NCBI GenBank assembly: GCA_031285645.1
Contig: JAITVU010000404.1
Span: 1 to 9,053, forward strand
Direction: 5' to 3'
Length of the DNA stretch: 9,053 nucleotides
Source: Oscillospiraceae bacterium
GTDB taxonomy: Bacteria > Bacillota > Clostridia > Oscillospirales > Ruminococcaceae
The notes beneath the pieces were generated by a model, which saw nothing but the letters and a program-made list of their open reading frames with translations, was not told the origin of the DNA and ran no database searches. Positions 1-5,529 of the stretch are shown piece by piece; the first letter of the stretch is position 1, and every line of letters starts with the position of its first letter. A program made the position numbers and the translations under genes.

Positions 1-1205
1 GTGGCAATCCATTGCTTGCCGCTAAGATTTTTAAGCCCCCATATCTGCGGATTCTTGGGGTTGCGGATGACTTCGCCGCAGACACGCTTATAAGCGTCGC
101 TGCTGTCCGCGCTTTCGATATGGCAGAGATACAGCTTTTGACCGGGGAACAGCACAACCTTATACTTATCTACCGACAGGATGGACGGGCGCGGGATTTT
201 TGCCTGACAATGGATGCAGATGGCGCTACTCTCAGCCGGGTCAAAGAAGGTTTCACCGCCACAGGGACAGACGATCAGCATATCACGAAGCTGCGTGAAC
301 GCGATTTGCCATTCCCTGTCCGTCGGCCTTTTCTGCCGCCCCGCGTCCTGCATGATTTCTTTTTCAAACGCCCTTGTGAACATATCCCGGATCATCTTGG
401 GATATAGCTGCCAAAACCGGATGACGTTGCCGTGTACGCCGCGTACCGGGGCATTGCTGCTGTCGGCGCGGTCATAGATAAATACGGGGTTTTTGCCGAA
501 ATACCGCAGCTCCAGTTCTTCGGTCAGGCAGGGGGATGAAATTACCTGCTTCCCTTCAAGGGGATGATCGAGGAACAGGATACGAAACAGGATTACCGCG
601 AGGGAAAAGCGGTCGGTGTGTATATCCGGCTTTCGCTGGTTGCGCACTACTTCCGGGGCCATATACCGCGCTTTGCCCGCGATGCCGAGCGCTTCGCCGT
701 AGGGGGCGACATTGTCGTTATCGCTGATCATTACATCGCCGGTGGCGGGGTCGATAAAGAAGTTGCCGTCGTTGAGGTCTTGATAGGAAAAACCGTTGCG
801 GTGCAGTTCATAAAACCCGTTTGTGATGTTGATGCAGGCGGTGAGCGCCGCCGAGATGGAACCAAACCGCGCCCTTGCCAGAAGAAAGTCGCCAAACTCT
901 TTATAATTCTTTGCCCTCAGATTCATCACATAGCCGAATCTGCCGTCCACTTCTTCCGTGAGGAACAGCGGCCACAGGAACGCCGATGTGGGTTGGCCTT
1001 TCATAATGTTGTCGCCAACGTTTTTATAAAAGCGTTTGGGGTTGGCAATCGCCCCTTTGTGATACCATTTGAGGGCGTAATCCTTGACGCCGACCGTGAC
1101 GCTGTATACGACGCCCTGCCCGCCCTCTCCCAGCCTGTCCTTAACCACAAGCAAATCGCCGTTCGTCAGCGGGATTTTTGTGCCGCGCTTGAAATACTCA
1201 GCCAT
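1..1205 (-). CDS. Ser/Thr protein kinase with C-terminal zinc ribbon (partial, runs off left edge)
   Basis: The reading frame starts at ATG 1205, behind the ribosome binding site AAGGGGAGAT, and stays open to the window edge (401 codons seen, C-terminus missing). Kinase landmarks in order: glycine loop GEGGQGVVY (about residues 26-34), ATP-anchoring Lys46 in YALKW, a catalytic loop YQDLNDGN in place of HRD (Asp143, Asn148), a metal-binding Asp162 in SDNDN in place of DFG, and APE-like MAPE (182-185). An active kinase is therefore likely. A zinc ribbon follows (C313, C315, C330, C333), then a stretch at about 347-401 that may begin a small beta-rich domain. The YQDLN/DND variant with a zinc ribbon is reminiscent of kinases that accompany TerY-type vWA proteins and PP2C phosphatases; that link is recall and cannot be tested because the next genes are outside the window. 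It lies 16 bases after the radical SAM gene, so is probably co-transcribed. It has no membrane segment in the visible part, so is likely cytoplasmic. Confidence 0.9.
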   Translation of the reverse strand, partial: MAEYFKRGTKIPLTNGDLLVVKDRLGEGGQGVVYSVTVGVKDYALKWYHKGAIANPKRFYKNVGDNIMKGQPTSAFLWPLFLTEEVDGRFGYVMNLRAKNYKEFGDFLLARARFGSISAALTACINITNGFYELHRNGFSYQDLNDGNFFIDPATGDVMISDNDNVAPYGEALGIAGKARYMAPEVVRNQRKPDIHTDRFSLAVILFRILFLDHPLEGKQVISSPCLTEELELRYFGKNPVFIYDRADSSNAPVRGVHGNVIRFWQLYPKMIRDMFTRAFEKEIMQDAGRQKRPTDREWQIAFTQLRDMLIVCPCGGETFFDPAESSAICIHCQAKIPRPSILSVDKYKVVLFPGQKLYLCHIESADSSDAYKRVCGEVIRNPKNPQIWGLKNLSGKQWIA

Positions 1206-1221
1206 GTCCTATCTCCCCTTA

Positions 1222-2259
1222 TCAAATATTGACCATGCTCGGATCGGGCTCGTCCAGAGAACCGTAACAGATTGCCGCCGCCTCCCGGCAGCCGCAGTCA
1301 CATTGATTAACAAGCCTGCAACTGTCACACATTTCGGGCAAACCGTATGCCCTGCCAGAAAATAAATTCCAATATTCGATATCCGCGATGATTTCGTCCT
1401 CCAAAATATGTCCGAGCCGTCTCGGTGAGTGGTTGCAGGCACGGACATATCCGCTGGGATCTATGACAAAGAATCCTCTGGCGGCGGCGCAAAGGCCGCC
1501 GACGCGCAAATATTCGTATTTATCAAGTTTATCTTCGTCCAGTACGCAAAGGGGGATTTCCGTTCCCACCGCCCCGACGCTGCCGGACGTTTCCAGCACC
1601 TTTTCAGTAACATCCACCATTTCCCGTATTTCCGCTCTCGAAAGGGAAAGCTCGTCCATATACCCAATCCCACGCCCGCCGATCAGCACCCTGTTCAGCA
1701 TGATTGTATCTGCTCCGGCAAGGACGGCGTTGGCGACGGTTTCATACAGTTCGTGGATATTCCTGCGGCTTACGATAACATTTGCCGTGGTGGTAACTCC
1801 CTTGGCTTTGGCACGGCGCAGCCAATGAAGCACGGTTGCGGCGTTGTCCGAGCCGGTATGCCATTCGTATGTCGTCAGGCCGGGCAGGGATAGCTGCAAG
1901 TGTACGCCCATCTCTTTGAATAACGATAATAGCTGCTCGTTCATCAGAAGACCGTTGCTGATAACAGAGATTTTCTTGCCTTTATTGAGCGAAGTGTTTT
2001 GCCGGATATGCCGCAGCAAATCCGGGAAGCAGTCTTTCAGCAACGGTTCGCCGCCCGAAAGCCCGACGCGCTTGACGCCGATTCTTTCTAACACCGATAA
2101 AGCCCGCTTCCAGCTATCGAGGGATAATTCCTCATGTTTTTCAAAACGCAGTTCCGGCTTTGCCGTGTTCTCCCACGGGCAATAACAGAATTTGCATTGA
2201 TTGTTGCAGTTGTAGGTCAGTTCCAGAATGGCCTGACCGGGGAATGCAATGCCGCTCAT
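1222..2259 (-). CDS. Radical SAM/SPASM peptide maturase
   Basis: This 345-aa enzyme should cleave S-adenosylmethionine reductively and generate a radical on a peptide substrate. The N-terminal [4Fe-4S] motif CX3CX2C is at C18, C22 and C25, with C27 adjacent; the SAM-contacting GGEP is at 69-72. The C-terminus has a complete seven-cysteine SPASM pattern: C257-X12-G-X4-C275, then C311-X2-C314-X5-C320-X3-C324, then C331. This implies two auxiliary clusters, as in maturases that crosslink RiPP precursors. C322 is an extra cysteine in that region. The start ATG 2259 has SD AGGGGCG, which overlaps the stop codon of the preceding 115-aa gene, so translation is probably coupled. Two paralogous peptides with repeated Cys-Tyr motifs lie just upstream in the same operon and are the obvious substrates. 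The fold and cofactor assignment are firm; the exact chemistry (thioether, C-C or other bond) cannot be read from sequence. Confidence 0.93.
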   Translation of the reverse strand: MSGIAFPGQAILELTYNCNNQCKFCYCPWENTAKPELRFEKHEELSLDSWKRALSVLERIGVKRVGLSGGEPLLKDCFPDLLRHIRQNTSLNKGKKISVISNGLLMNEQLLSLFKEMGVHLQLSLPGLTTYEWHTGSDNAATVLHWLRRAKAKGVTTTANVIVSRRNIHELYETVANAVLAGADTIMLNRVLIGGRGIGYMDELSLSRAEIREMVDVTEKVLETSGSVGAVGTEIPLCVLDEDKLDKYEYLRVGGLCAAARGFFVIDPSGYVRACNHSPRRLGHILEDEIIADIEYWNLFSGRAYGLPEMCDSCRLVNQCDCGCREAAAICYGSLDEPDPSMVNI

Positions 2260-2269
2260 ATTAGCGCCC

Positions 2270-2617
2270 CTATTCGATATACAGATAAAAGGTGACGGTT
2301 ACTTCCTTTGTGCCGGGTACATAACCCACACCGGGTTGCTGCCACGGCGAAGCAACATAACCGTCATCCCATTTCACCGTGGTAAAGCTGTTCAGGTGAA
2401 CCAGATAATCGTTTCCTTTTAGTGGAACTCGGATAGTTCCTTCCTCTTCGTTGAGCTCGTACGGACGCAGGGAACCGATTGCGCTGTACGGATAGCCGTA
2501 TCTGCTTATTTCAATGATCCGCTCGCCGTCCTTGCTCACCGGGAAAGAGCGCCTGATGTATCGGTGCTTGCCCTCGTCCCGCGATTCCATCGTGACCTCA
2601 AGCATATACTGTTCCAT
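2270..2617 (-). CDS. Unknown 115-aa protein between RiPP precursors and radical SAM gene
   Basis: I do not recognise a family. The product is compact and appears rich in beta strands: alternating hydrophobic stretches near the N-terminus (MLEVTME), in the middle (TIRVPL, YLVHL) and at the C-terminus (VTVTFYLYIE). It contains no cysteine, no signal peptide and no membrane segment. A notable aromatic/proline section, ASPWQQPGVGYVPG, sits at about 89-102. The start ATG 2617 has SD GAGGAG about nine bases upstream. It ends ten bases before the radical SAM start, so the two are probably translationally coupled. By position it could be an accessory to the maturase (leader recognition, scaffold) or an immunity-type partner. 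It does not look like a PqqD/RRE winged-helix leader-binding domain by eye. The coding call is secure; the function is open. Confidence 0.8.
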   Translation of the reverse strand: MEQYMLEVTMESRDEGKHRYIRRSFPVSKDGERIIEISRYGYPYSAIGSLRPYELNEEEGTIRVPLKGNDYLVHLNSFTTVKWDDGYVASPWQQPGVGYVPGTKEVTVTFYLYIE

Positions 2618-2680
2618 TCCGCTTGTCTCCTCGCCGCCGGTATTGAATGCGTCGTTTTTTCGTGACAGAATTGTTTTCTG

Positions 2681-3079
2681 CTACTCCGTCATGTGGTAGC
2701 ACGTTACGATACCGTCGAAATCATCATCTTTTTTATTGTTGTCTTTTTCGCCATCATCTTTCTGGTCATCGTCGCCATTATCCTGATCATCCGAAACATC
2801 AGGGAGATCAATATCTTCCGGCTCGTCTAAATCGCGAGGGCCTGTCAGATAACACATAACCTCTTGATCCAGTATAGAGCGTTTCCCGCCGCGATTGGGT
2901 TTGAAGTCGGGTATAGGCGGCCCAGTCAGGTAGCAGCTTGCCGAGCCAAGAAGCGTATTTTTCAGTAGGTTTTTTACAGGGCCGATAACCGGGGTTTTTT
3001 GCTGTTTCAACAGCTTTTCGAGTTCGGCTTTATCGGTGATGATTCCGTCTTTGTCTTTATTACCATTATCGTTTGACAT
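2681..3079 (-). CDS. Candidate RiPP precursor peptide, three-core form (132 aa)
   Basis: The ATG at 3079 is preferred over the one at 3154 because it has SD GGGGGTG nearby and because the resulting N-terminus matches the paralogous peptide upstream. The leader (residues 1-28) contains KDGIITDKAELEKLL, nearly identical to the paralog. Three cysteines are present, and each is followed by Tyr: C49 and C76 both in CYLTGP, and C127 in CYHMTE at the extreme C-terminus. The region 86-122 is a strongly acidic Asp/Asn/Lys linker, followed by DGIVTCYH, which aligns with the single core of the paralog. No Gly-Gly cleavage site, signal peptide or membrane segment is evident. Because the radical SAM/SPASM enzyme is two genes downstream, I infer that this is its substrate, with three modification sites per chain. 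An alternative is a small structural or adaptor protein with metal- or redox-active cysteines. Confidence 0.78.
   Translation of the reverse strand: MSNDNGNKDKDGIITDKAELEKLLKQQKTPVIGPVKNLLKNTLLGSASCYLTGPPIPDFKPNRGGKRSILDQEVMCYLTGPRDLDEPEDIDLPDVSDDQDNGDDDQKDDGEKDNNKKDDDFDGIVTCYHMTE
2837..2854 (-). other. Core motif CYLTGP, second copy (codons 76-81 of the 132-aa peptide)
   Basis: The codons are TGT TAT CTG ACA GGC CCT. Compared with the first copy at 2918-2935, five of six codons differ only at the third base, so the hexapeptide is the same while the DNA has diverged. This points to selection on the peptide rather than a fresh DNA duplication. Confidence 0.75.
2918..2935 (-). other. Core motif CYLTGP, first copy (codons 49-54 of the 132-aa peptide)
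   Basis: The codons are TGC TAC CTG ACT GGG CCG. This copy follows SA and is followed by PIPDF, while the second copy follows EVM and is followed by RDLDE, so only the hexapeptide and a nearby acidic residue are held constant. It is a likely modification site for the radical SAM enzyme; that role is inferred. Confidence 0.75.
3024..3053. repeat. 30-base direct repeat, copy in the 132-aa precursor leader
   Basis: This stretch is identical over 30 bases to 3301-3330 and encodes the shared leader segment around GIITDKAE. The match continues beyond one mismatch into CTTTATTA. Together with the second similar stretch (2779-2803 against 3239-3263, one mismatch) it shows that the two precursor genes arose by duplication, with leaders kept nearly identical at DNA level while the cores changed. 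Confidence 0.9.
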
Positions 3080-3115
3080 TGTGTTTTTCACCCCCATAAG
3101 CAAAGGCCGTTTTAG

Positions 3116-3130
3116 AGGTTGTCGCAACCT
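3116..3130 (-). other. Small hairpin between the two precursor genes
   Basis: A six-base perfect stem (AGGTTG / CAACCT) with a three-base loop lies in the 52-base gap between the two precursor genes. On the transcribed strand it is not followed by a T tract, so it does not look like a rho-independent terminator. It could slow polymerase or protect or process the mRNA so that the two precursors are made in different amounts. The stem is short, and chance is possible. Confidence 0.35.
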
Positions 3131-3131
3131 G

Positions 3132-3356
3132 CTACCACAAATCGTCGTCATCAATGGGGTTCACAGGCACAATATGGTAACACGATATTGTGCCTGTGTA
3201 ATCACCATCTTTATTATCAGCTTTATCACCATTGCCTTTATCCTGATTATCCGAAACATCAGGATTGAGGGGCTTTTGCAGTCGCAACAACTTTTCAAGC
3301 TCGGCTTTATCGGTGATGATTCCGTCTTTGCCTTTATTATCACTGCTGTTTGACAT
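3132..3356 (-). CDS. Candidate RiPP precursor peptide, single-core form (74 aa)
   Basis: The ATG at 3356 follows SD GGGAGGG. The leader shares KDGIITDKAELEKLL with the 132-aa paralog downstream, then comes an Asp/Asn/Lys-rich linker containing DVSDNQD (DVSDDQD in the paralog), then a short core, GTISCYHIVPVNPIDDDDLW. The single cysteine, C59, is again followed by Tyr60 and His61, matching the last core (CYHMTE) of the paralog. The end of the chain is acidic with a terminal Trp. There is no signal peptide, no double-glycine motif and no membrane segment. The gene starts 21 bases after the Sel1 gene and is followed by the second precursor after 52 bases. I infer that it is a substrate of the radical SAM/SPASM enzyme encoded at 1222-2259. 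The codons for SCY lie in the loop of a perfect inverted repeat (3162-3198). Confidence 0.78.
   Translation of the reverse strand: MSNSSDNKGKDGIITDKAELEKLLRLQKPLNPDVSDNQDKGNGDKADNKDGDYTGTISCYHIVPVNPIDDDDLW
3162..3198. repeat. Perfect 14-base inverted repeat around the Ser-Cys-Tyr core codons
   Basis: The arms CACAGGCACAATAT (3162-3175) and ATATTGTGCCTGTG (3185-3198) are exact reverse complements separated by nine bases. The nine-base loop carries the codons for Ser58, Cys59 and Tyr60 of the 74-aa precursor. The structure lies wholly inside the coding region. It would form a strong mRNA hairpin without a T tract, so a terminator is unlikely. The corresponding core of the paralogous gene does not show an equivalent repeat. 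Confidence 0.9.
3301..3330. repeat. 30-base direct repeat, copy in the 74-aa precursor leader
   Basis: This is identical to 3024-3053 and encodes the same leader segment; see that entry. The leader is the part of a RiPP precursor that a maturase normally recognises, which would explain its conservation, but recent duplication or gene conversion would explain DNA identity equally well. Confidence 0.9.
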
Positions 3357-3377
3357 TGCGATTTACCCTCCCATACC

Positions 3378-3965
3378 CTACACCCAGGCTTGATCTTCTT
3401 TCGCATCGTCATCGCCGTTATCGGCGCGGTAAGCGTTGTAAGCGTCCGCCGCTTCCCTGTGCCCCAAAGTCGCGGCATATTCAAGCCAGCCCAGCGCCTT
3501 AAAGTATGCCTCGCCATCTTCGCCGTCTTTGCATAAGAGCCAATAGCGGTACATCGCGTCGGTATCGCCGGATTCTGCCGCCTGTTCAAGCTGCTGGGGC
3601 GTAATTTTATCAGCCATTGTGTACTCCTTTCGTTCGCTAAACATGAAGGGCGGGGCAGCATTTCCTGTTTCAAGGCGAATTGCCGCCGCCTTATATCCCG
3701 CTTCCGCTGATCTCTTGTACCAAATTAAGGCTTGCGCTTCGTTTTGCTCAACACCCAACCCATGCTCAAAGCAATATCCCAATTTATACTGTGCGTTTTT
3801 GGCGTAGGGATTGGGGTTTCCTTCGGCGGCTTTTTTATAGTATTCAACAGCCGCACTATAATCCGGCTCTCTGCCGGAGCTGCCGAAAAAGTTGGCGTCG
3901 CCGCTCTCCAACGCGGCTTTGAACCGCCTGATATACATTGTCCCGCAAATCGGTTTACGCCGCAT
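3378..3965 (-). CDS. Sel1-repeat protein, apparently two Sel1 modules fused in frame
   Basis: ATG 3965 is preferred (195 aa) because SD GGGTG lies seven bases upstream; a GTG at 3971 in the same frame is too close to that site. The first module (about residues 15-100) has Sel1 helical-hairpin features: YSAAVEYYKKAAEGN, then AQYKLGYCFEHGLGVEQN, then AQALIWYKRSAEAGY. The second module (from Met117) starts MADKITPQQLEQAAESGD and ends with a Sel1-like hairpin (ALGWLEYAATLGH) and an acidic tail. Sel1 repeats bind protein partners rather than catalyse. The junction reads NAAPPFMFSERKEYT, does not look like a repeat, and contains a textbook ribosome binding site for Met117. Either one fused protein, or a long and a short product, may be made. 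In another frame the junction reaches a TAG at about 3637, so a one-base indel would yield two separate genes. No membrane segment is seen. Confidence 0.8.
   Translation of the reverse strand: MRRKPICGTMYIRRFKAALESGDANFFGSSGREPDYSAAVEYYKKAAEGNPNPYAKNAQYKLGYCFEHGLGVEQNEAQALIWYKRSAEAGYKAAAIRLETGNAAPPFMFSERKEYTMADKITPQQLEQAAESGDTDAMYRYWLLCKDGEDGEAYFKALGWLEYAATLGHREAADAYNAYRADNGDDDAKEDQAWV
3617..3630 (-). promoter_or_regulatory. Strong internal ribosome binding site and in-frame start in the Sel1 gene
   Basis: AAAGGAG (3630-3624) is followed by the six-base spacer TACACA and then ATG (3617). This is one of the best Shine-Dalgarno sites in the window and lies in frame within the Sel1 reading frame. 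Initiation here would give a separate 79-aa protein (3617 to 3378). Confidence 0.7.
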
Positions 3966-3977
3966 TTCCACACACCC

Positions 3978-4190
3978 TTAATCGAATTTGACGCCGGGAT
4001 TTAACTCCGCTGGGGATTTCCAGTCAATCCCATAGTCCTCTTTCAAAATTGCCTTTTTAGCTTTCCAAAGCAGAAAACAAGCACCCATGCCGCTGGGCTT
4101 TCCGCCGACTCTGGCATAAATTTTTTGCTCAACCTCCGGCCAGATCGCTTTGTATTCTTCCGATTGTTCAACCGGGTCTTGTTTTATCAC
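3978..4190 (-). CDS. Small unknown protein, 70 aa
   Basis: The start is GTG 4190, with SD AAGGGG seven bases upstream; an ATG overlapping it is out of frame. The product is mostly helical and soluble, with an acidic N-terminus (EQSEEYKAIWPEVEQKIYAR), a Gly-rich centre (VGGKPSGMGAC), a basic helix (LLWKAKKAILKEDYG) and a tail, IDWKSPAELNPGVKFD, that has the look of a conserved motif. I cannot name a family with confidence. It fits tightly between its neighbours (12 bases to the Sel1 start, 26 bases from the upstream stop), so is part of the operon. Confidence 0.75.
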   Translation of the reverse strand: MIKQDPVEQSEEYKAIWPEVEQKIYARVGGKPSGMGACFLLWKAKKAILKEDYGIDWKSPAELNPGVKFD

Positions 4191-4216
4191 ATCTGCACCC
4201 CTTCTTTTTGCGCCGG

Positions 4217-4879
4217 TTACGCGATTGGCAAAGCCCCATCCTGTATTTCAATCTGTGCTTCATATACGTCGGATATTTCTTCACCGTTCATTTCTGAAAC
4301 CATAACGGTTTCAAGGCCACTCAGCATATCGCGTATGGGTTCAGATATAACAGGAAGATGGATGATTTGGCTGTCGTTTCTTACCAGCATGGCTTCGGTA
4401 AACCCGTCATAGACAAATTTGGCGGTTTCGTCGTCAGGCGATCCCTCCGGCGCATCCATGACCAACATGAGTTCGCCATCTCCGTTATCAATAAAATCGT
4501 ATGAAACACGCAATATTTGTTTGCCGGTCTTTTGCGGTTCGTCAGTATCAAAGTCGGGCAACTTTTCTACTTTGCGAACAGCGACCATATATTCACGAAT
4601 AACGCCCCCGTCCTCCGGCTTTGCCTGTTCGCCTTTGGGAATAAACTCGGCAAAGAGGATTTCTTCGGCGGTCAGTATGGATTTCCTTGCGTCCGCATGG
4701 ACTTCATCCAACAAAATCACTTGCCCCGGACGGCGATAAAACAGGGCGTTCGCCCCGCCATCGTATTCGATATACGGACGATCCGGCTCTCCGTCACGCA
4801 CCTTCACGCAAAACATCAGTTCATTTTCCGCGTTTTGCATAATATCGTAATAATTTTCTTTTAACACTTTCAGCCCCAT
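4217..4879 (-). CDS. Unknown 220-aa protein built from two duplicated halves
   Basis: ATG 4879 follows SD GGGGGA. I do not recognise the family. The protein contains an internal duplication: the segment at about 18-83 (ELMFCVKVRDGEPD, then IEYDGGANALFYRR, then VILLDEV, then ILTAEEILFAEF) aligns with about 135-201 (ELMLVMDAPEGSPDD, then FVYDGFTEAMLVRN, then IIHLPVI, then MLSGLETVMVSEM). Both halves keep ELM, a Gly-x-Pro-Asp turn, YDG, an Ala-[LM]-x-x-Arg strand and a hydrophobic IxLxxV strand, suggesting two copies of one alpha/beta domain. The halves end with similar strands, REYMVAVRKVE and VYEAQIEIQ. It has one cysteine (C24), no signal peptide and no membrane segment, and a soluble acidic composition. 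It may be a scaffold or immunity-type protein given its Sel1 and YwqG neighbours, but that is inference only. Confidence 0.85.
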   Translation of the reverse strand: MGLKVLKENYYDIMQNAENELMFCVKVRDGEPDRPYIEYDGGANALFYRRPGQVILLDEVHADARKSILTAEEILFAEFIPKGEQAKPEDGGVIREYMVAVRKVEKLPDFDTDEPQKTGKQILRVSYDFIDNGDGELMLVMDAPEGSPDDETAKFVYDGFTEAMLVRNDSQIIHLPVISEPIRDMLSGLETVMVSEMNGEEISDVYEAQIEIQDGALPIA

Positions 4880-4914
4880 CGAGTTTTCCCCCGTTTCATC
4901 ATTTGGTTTTTGCC

Positions 4915-5511
4915 TTAGTATACCGCCATATCAGTCCAAACCTCGCTAAAATCTTTCTTGGCAAGGTCTTGCTTGGTGATAAAGAAGCACAGCATACCGC
5001 AGTCGCCGCCAAAATTAAAATCATAGTCCCCAACATAGGAATCCACTTCTAAAAGTAGCTGCCAGTCTTCGGGGACAGAATCTCCCAGCCCCATCTGCTC
5101 CGGGTCGCTGGGCGCGCCGAGCAAAAAACTATCCTCCAAATCGCCCTCATACGGGTCATCATCGCCTATAAACTCAATCAAAACCGGGGGCAGGGCAACC
5201 TCTTTGCCCTCGTCGTCCGTGAGGACAAAGGGTGTAAGCGCACCGGGATCGCCGTCATAATACAAAACCGCGCACTTATGGGTGTATTGATTCGCAAGGT
5301 CATAGAAAAAGTACAGCATACCGGTTTTGGGGAGCAGCCCGTCCGCGTCATGCTTAGAGACTTCGGTGCAGACAATCTGGCAGACAAAATCCAGATGGTA
5401 TTCGTTGCCGTCGTCGTCTTTGACTTCCGGCCACACAAAGCTATCCCAAACGTCGGGGTTGCCGAAGAATTTACTGCCGGGCTGCCTTTTCTTGATACCG
5501 ATGCGATTCAT
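4915..5511 (-). CDS. DUF1963/YwqG-family protein
   Basis: ATG 5511 follows SD GGGAGGC. The 198-aa product shows YwqG-family features in order: SKFFGNPDVWDSFVWP at the N-terminus (family pattern: small, glycine, Pro-x-x-x-x-x-WP), then LDFVCQI, then LLPKTGMLYFFYD, and near the C-terminus LLLEVDSYVG, FGGDCGMLCFFI and DLAKKDFSEVW. The family fold is a two-lobed beta-rich protein of unknown biochemical role, often found beside Sel1, SMI1/KNR4-like and other proteins in polymorphic toxin-immunity loci; this is known of the family, not shown here. It is shorter than the roughly 260-residue Bacillus protein because the N-terminal section is absent, which is also common. It lies 18 bases after the propeller gene, so is in the same operon. 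Confidence 0.88.
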   Translation of the reverse strand: MNRIGIKKRQPGSKFFGNPDVWDSFVWPEVKDDDGNEYHLDFVCQIVCTEVSKHDADGLLPKTGMLYFFYDLANQYTHKCAVLYYDGDPGALTPFVLTDDEGKEVALPPVLIEFIGDDDPYEGDLEDSFLLGAPSDPEQMGLGDSVPEDWQLLLEVDSYVGDYDFNFGGDCGMLCFFITKQDLAKKDFSEVWTDMAVY

Positions 5512-5529
5512 ATCGTTTGCCTCCCTATA

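Noticed and set aside
564..1232. Plus-strand open frame of 222 aa
   Set aside because: It runs antisense to the kinase gene, whose product shows clear kinase motifs and a good ribosome binding site. The plus-strand product has no recognisable domain, so it is a shadow frame.
1429..1893. Plus-strand open frame of 154 aa opposite the radical SAM gene
   Set aside because: The minus strand encodes intact CX3CX2C and SPASM motifs. This frame has no recognisable motif and no ribosome binding site I would trust.
2660..2680. Stem CAGAA/TTCTG after the second precursor as a terminator
   Set aside because: The stem is only five bases, is not followed by T residues on the transcribed strand, and the downstream genes are evidently part of the same unit.
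2681..3154. Longer 157-aa version of the second precursor starting at 3154
   Set aside because: The extra 25 residues overlap the end of the preceding gene, have no similarity to the paralog's N-terminus, and ATG 3079 has the better ribosome binding site and aligned leader.
3161..3673. Minus-strand frame of 170 aa across the first precursor and Sel1 gene
   Set aside because: It is out of frame with both supported genes, has an unusual basic composition and shows no domain.
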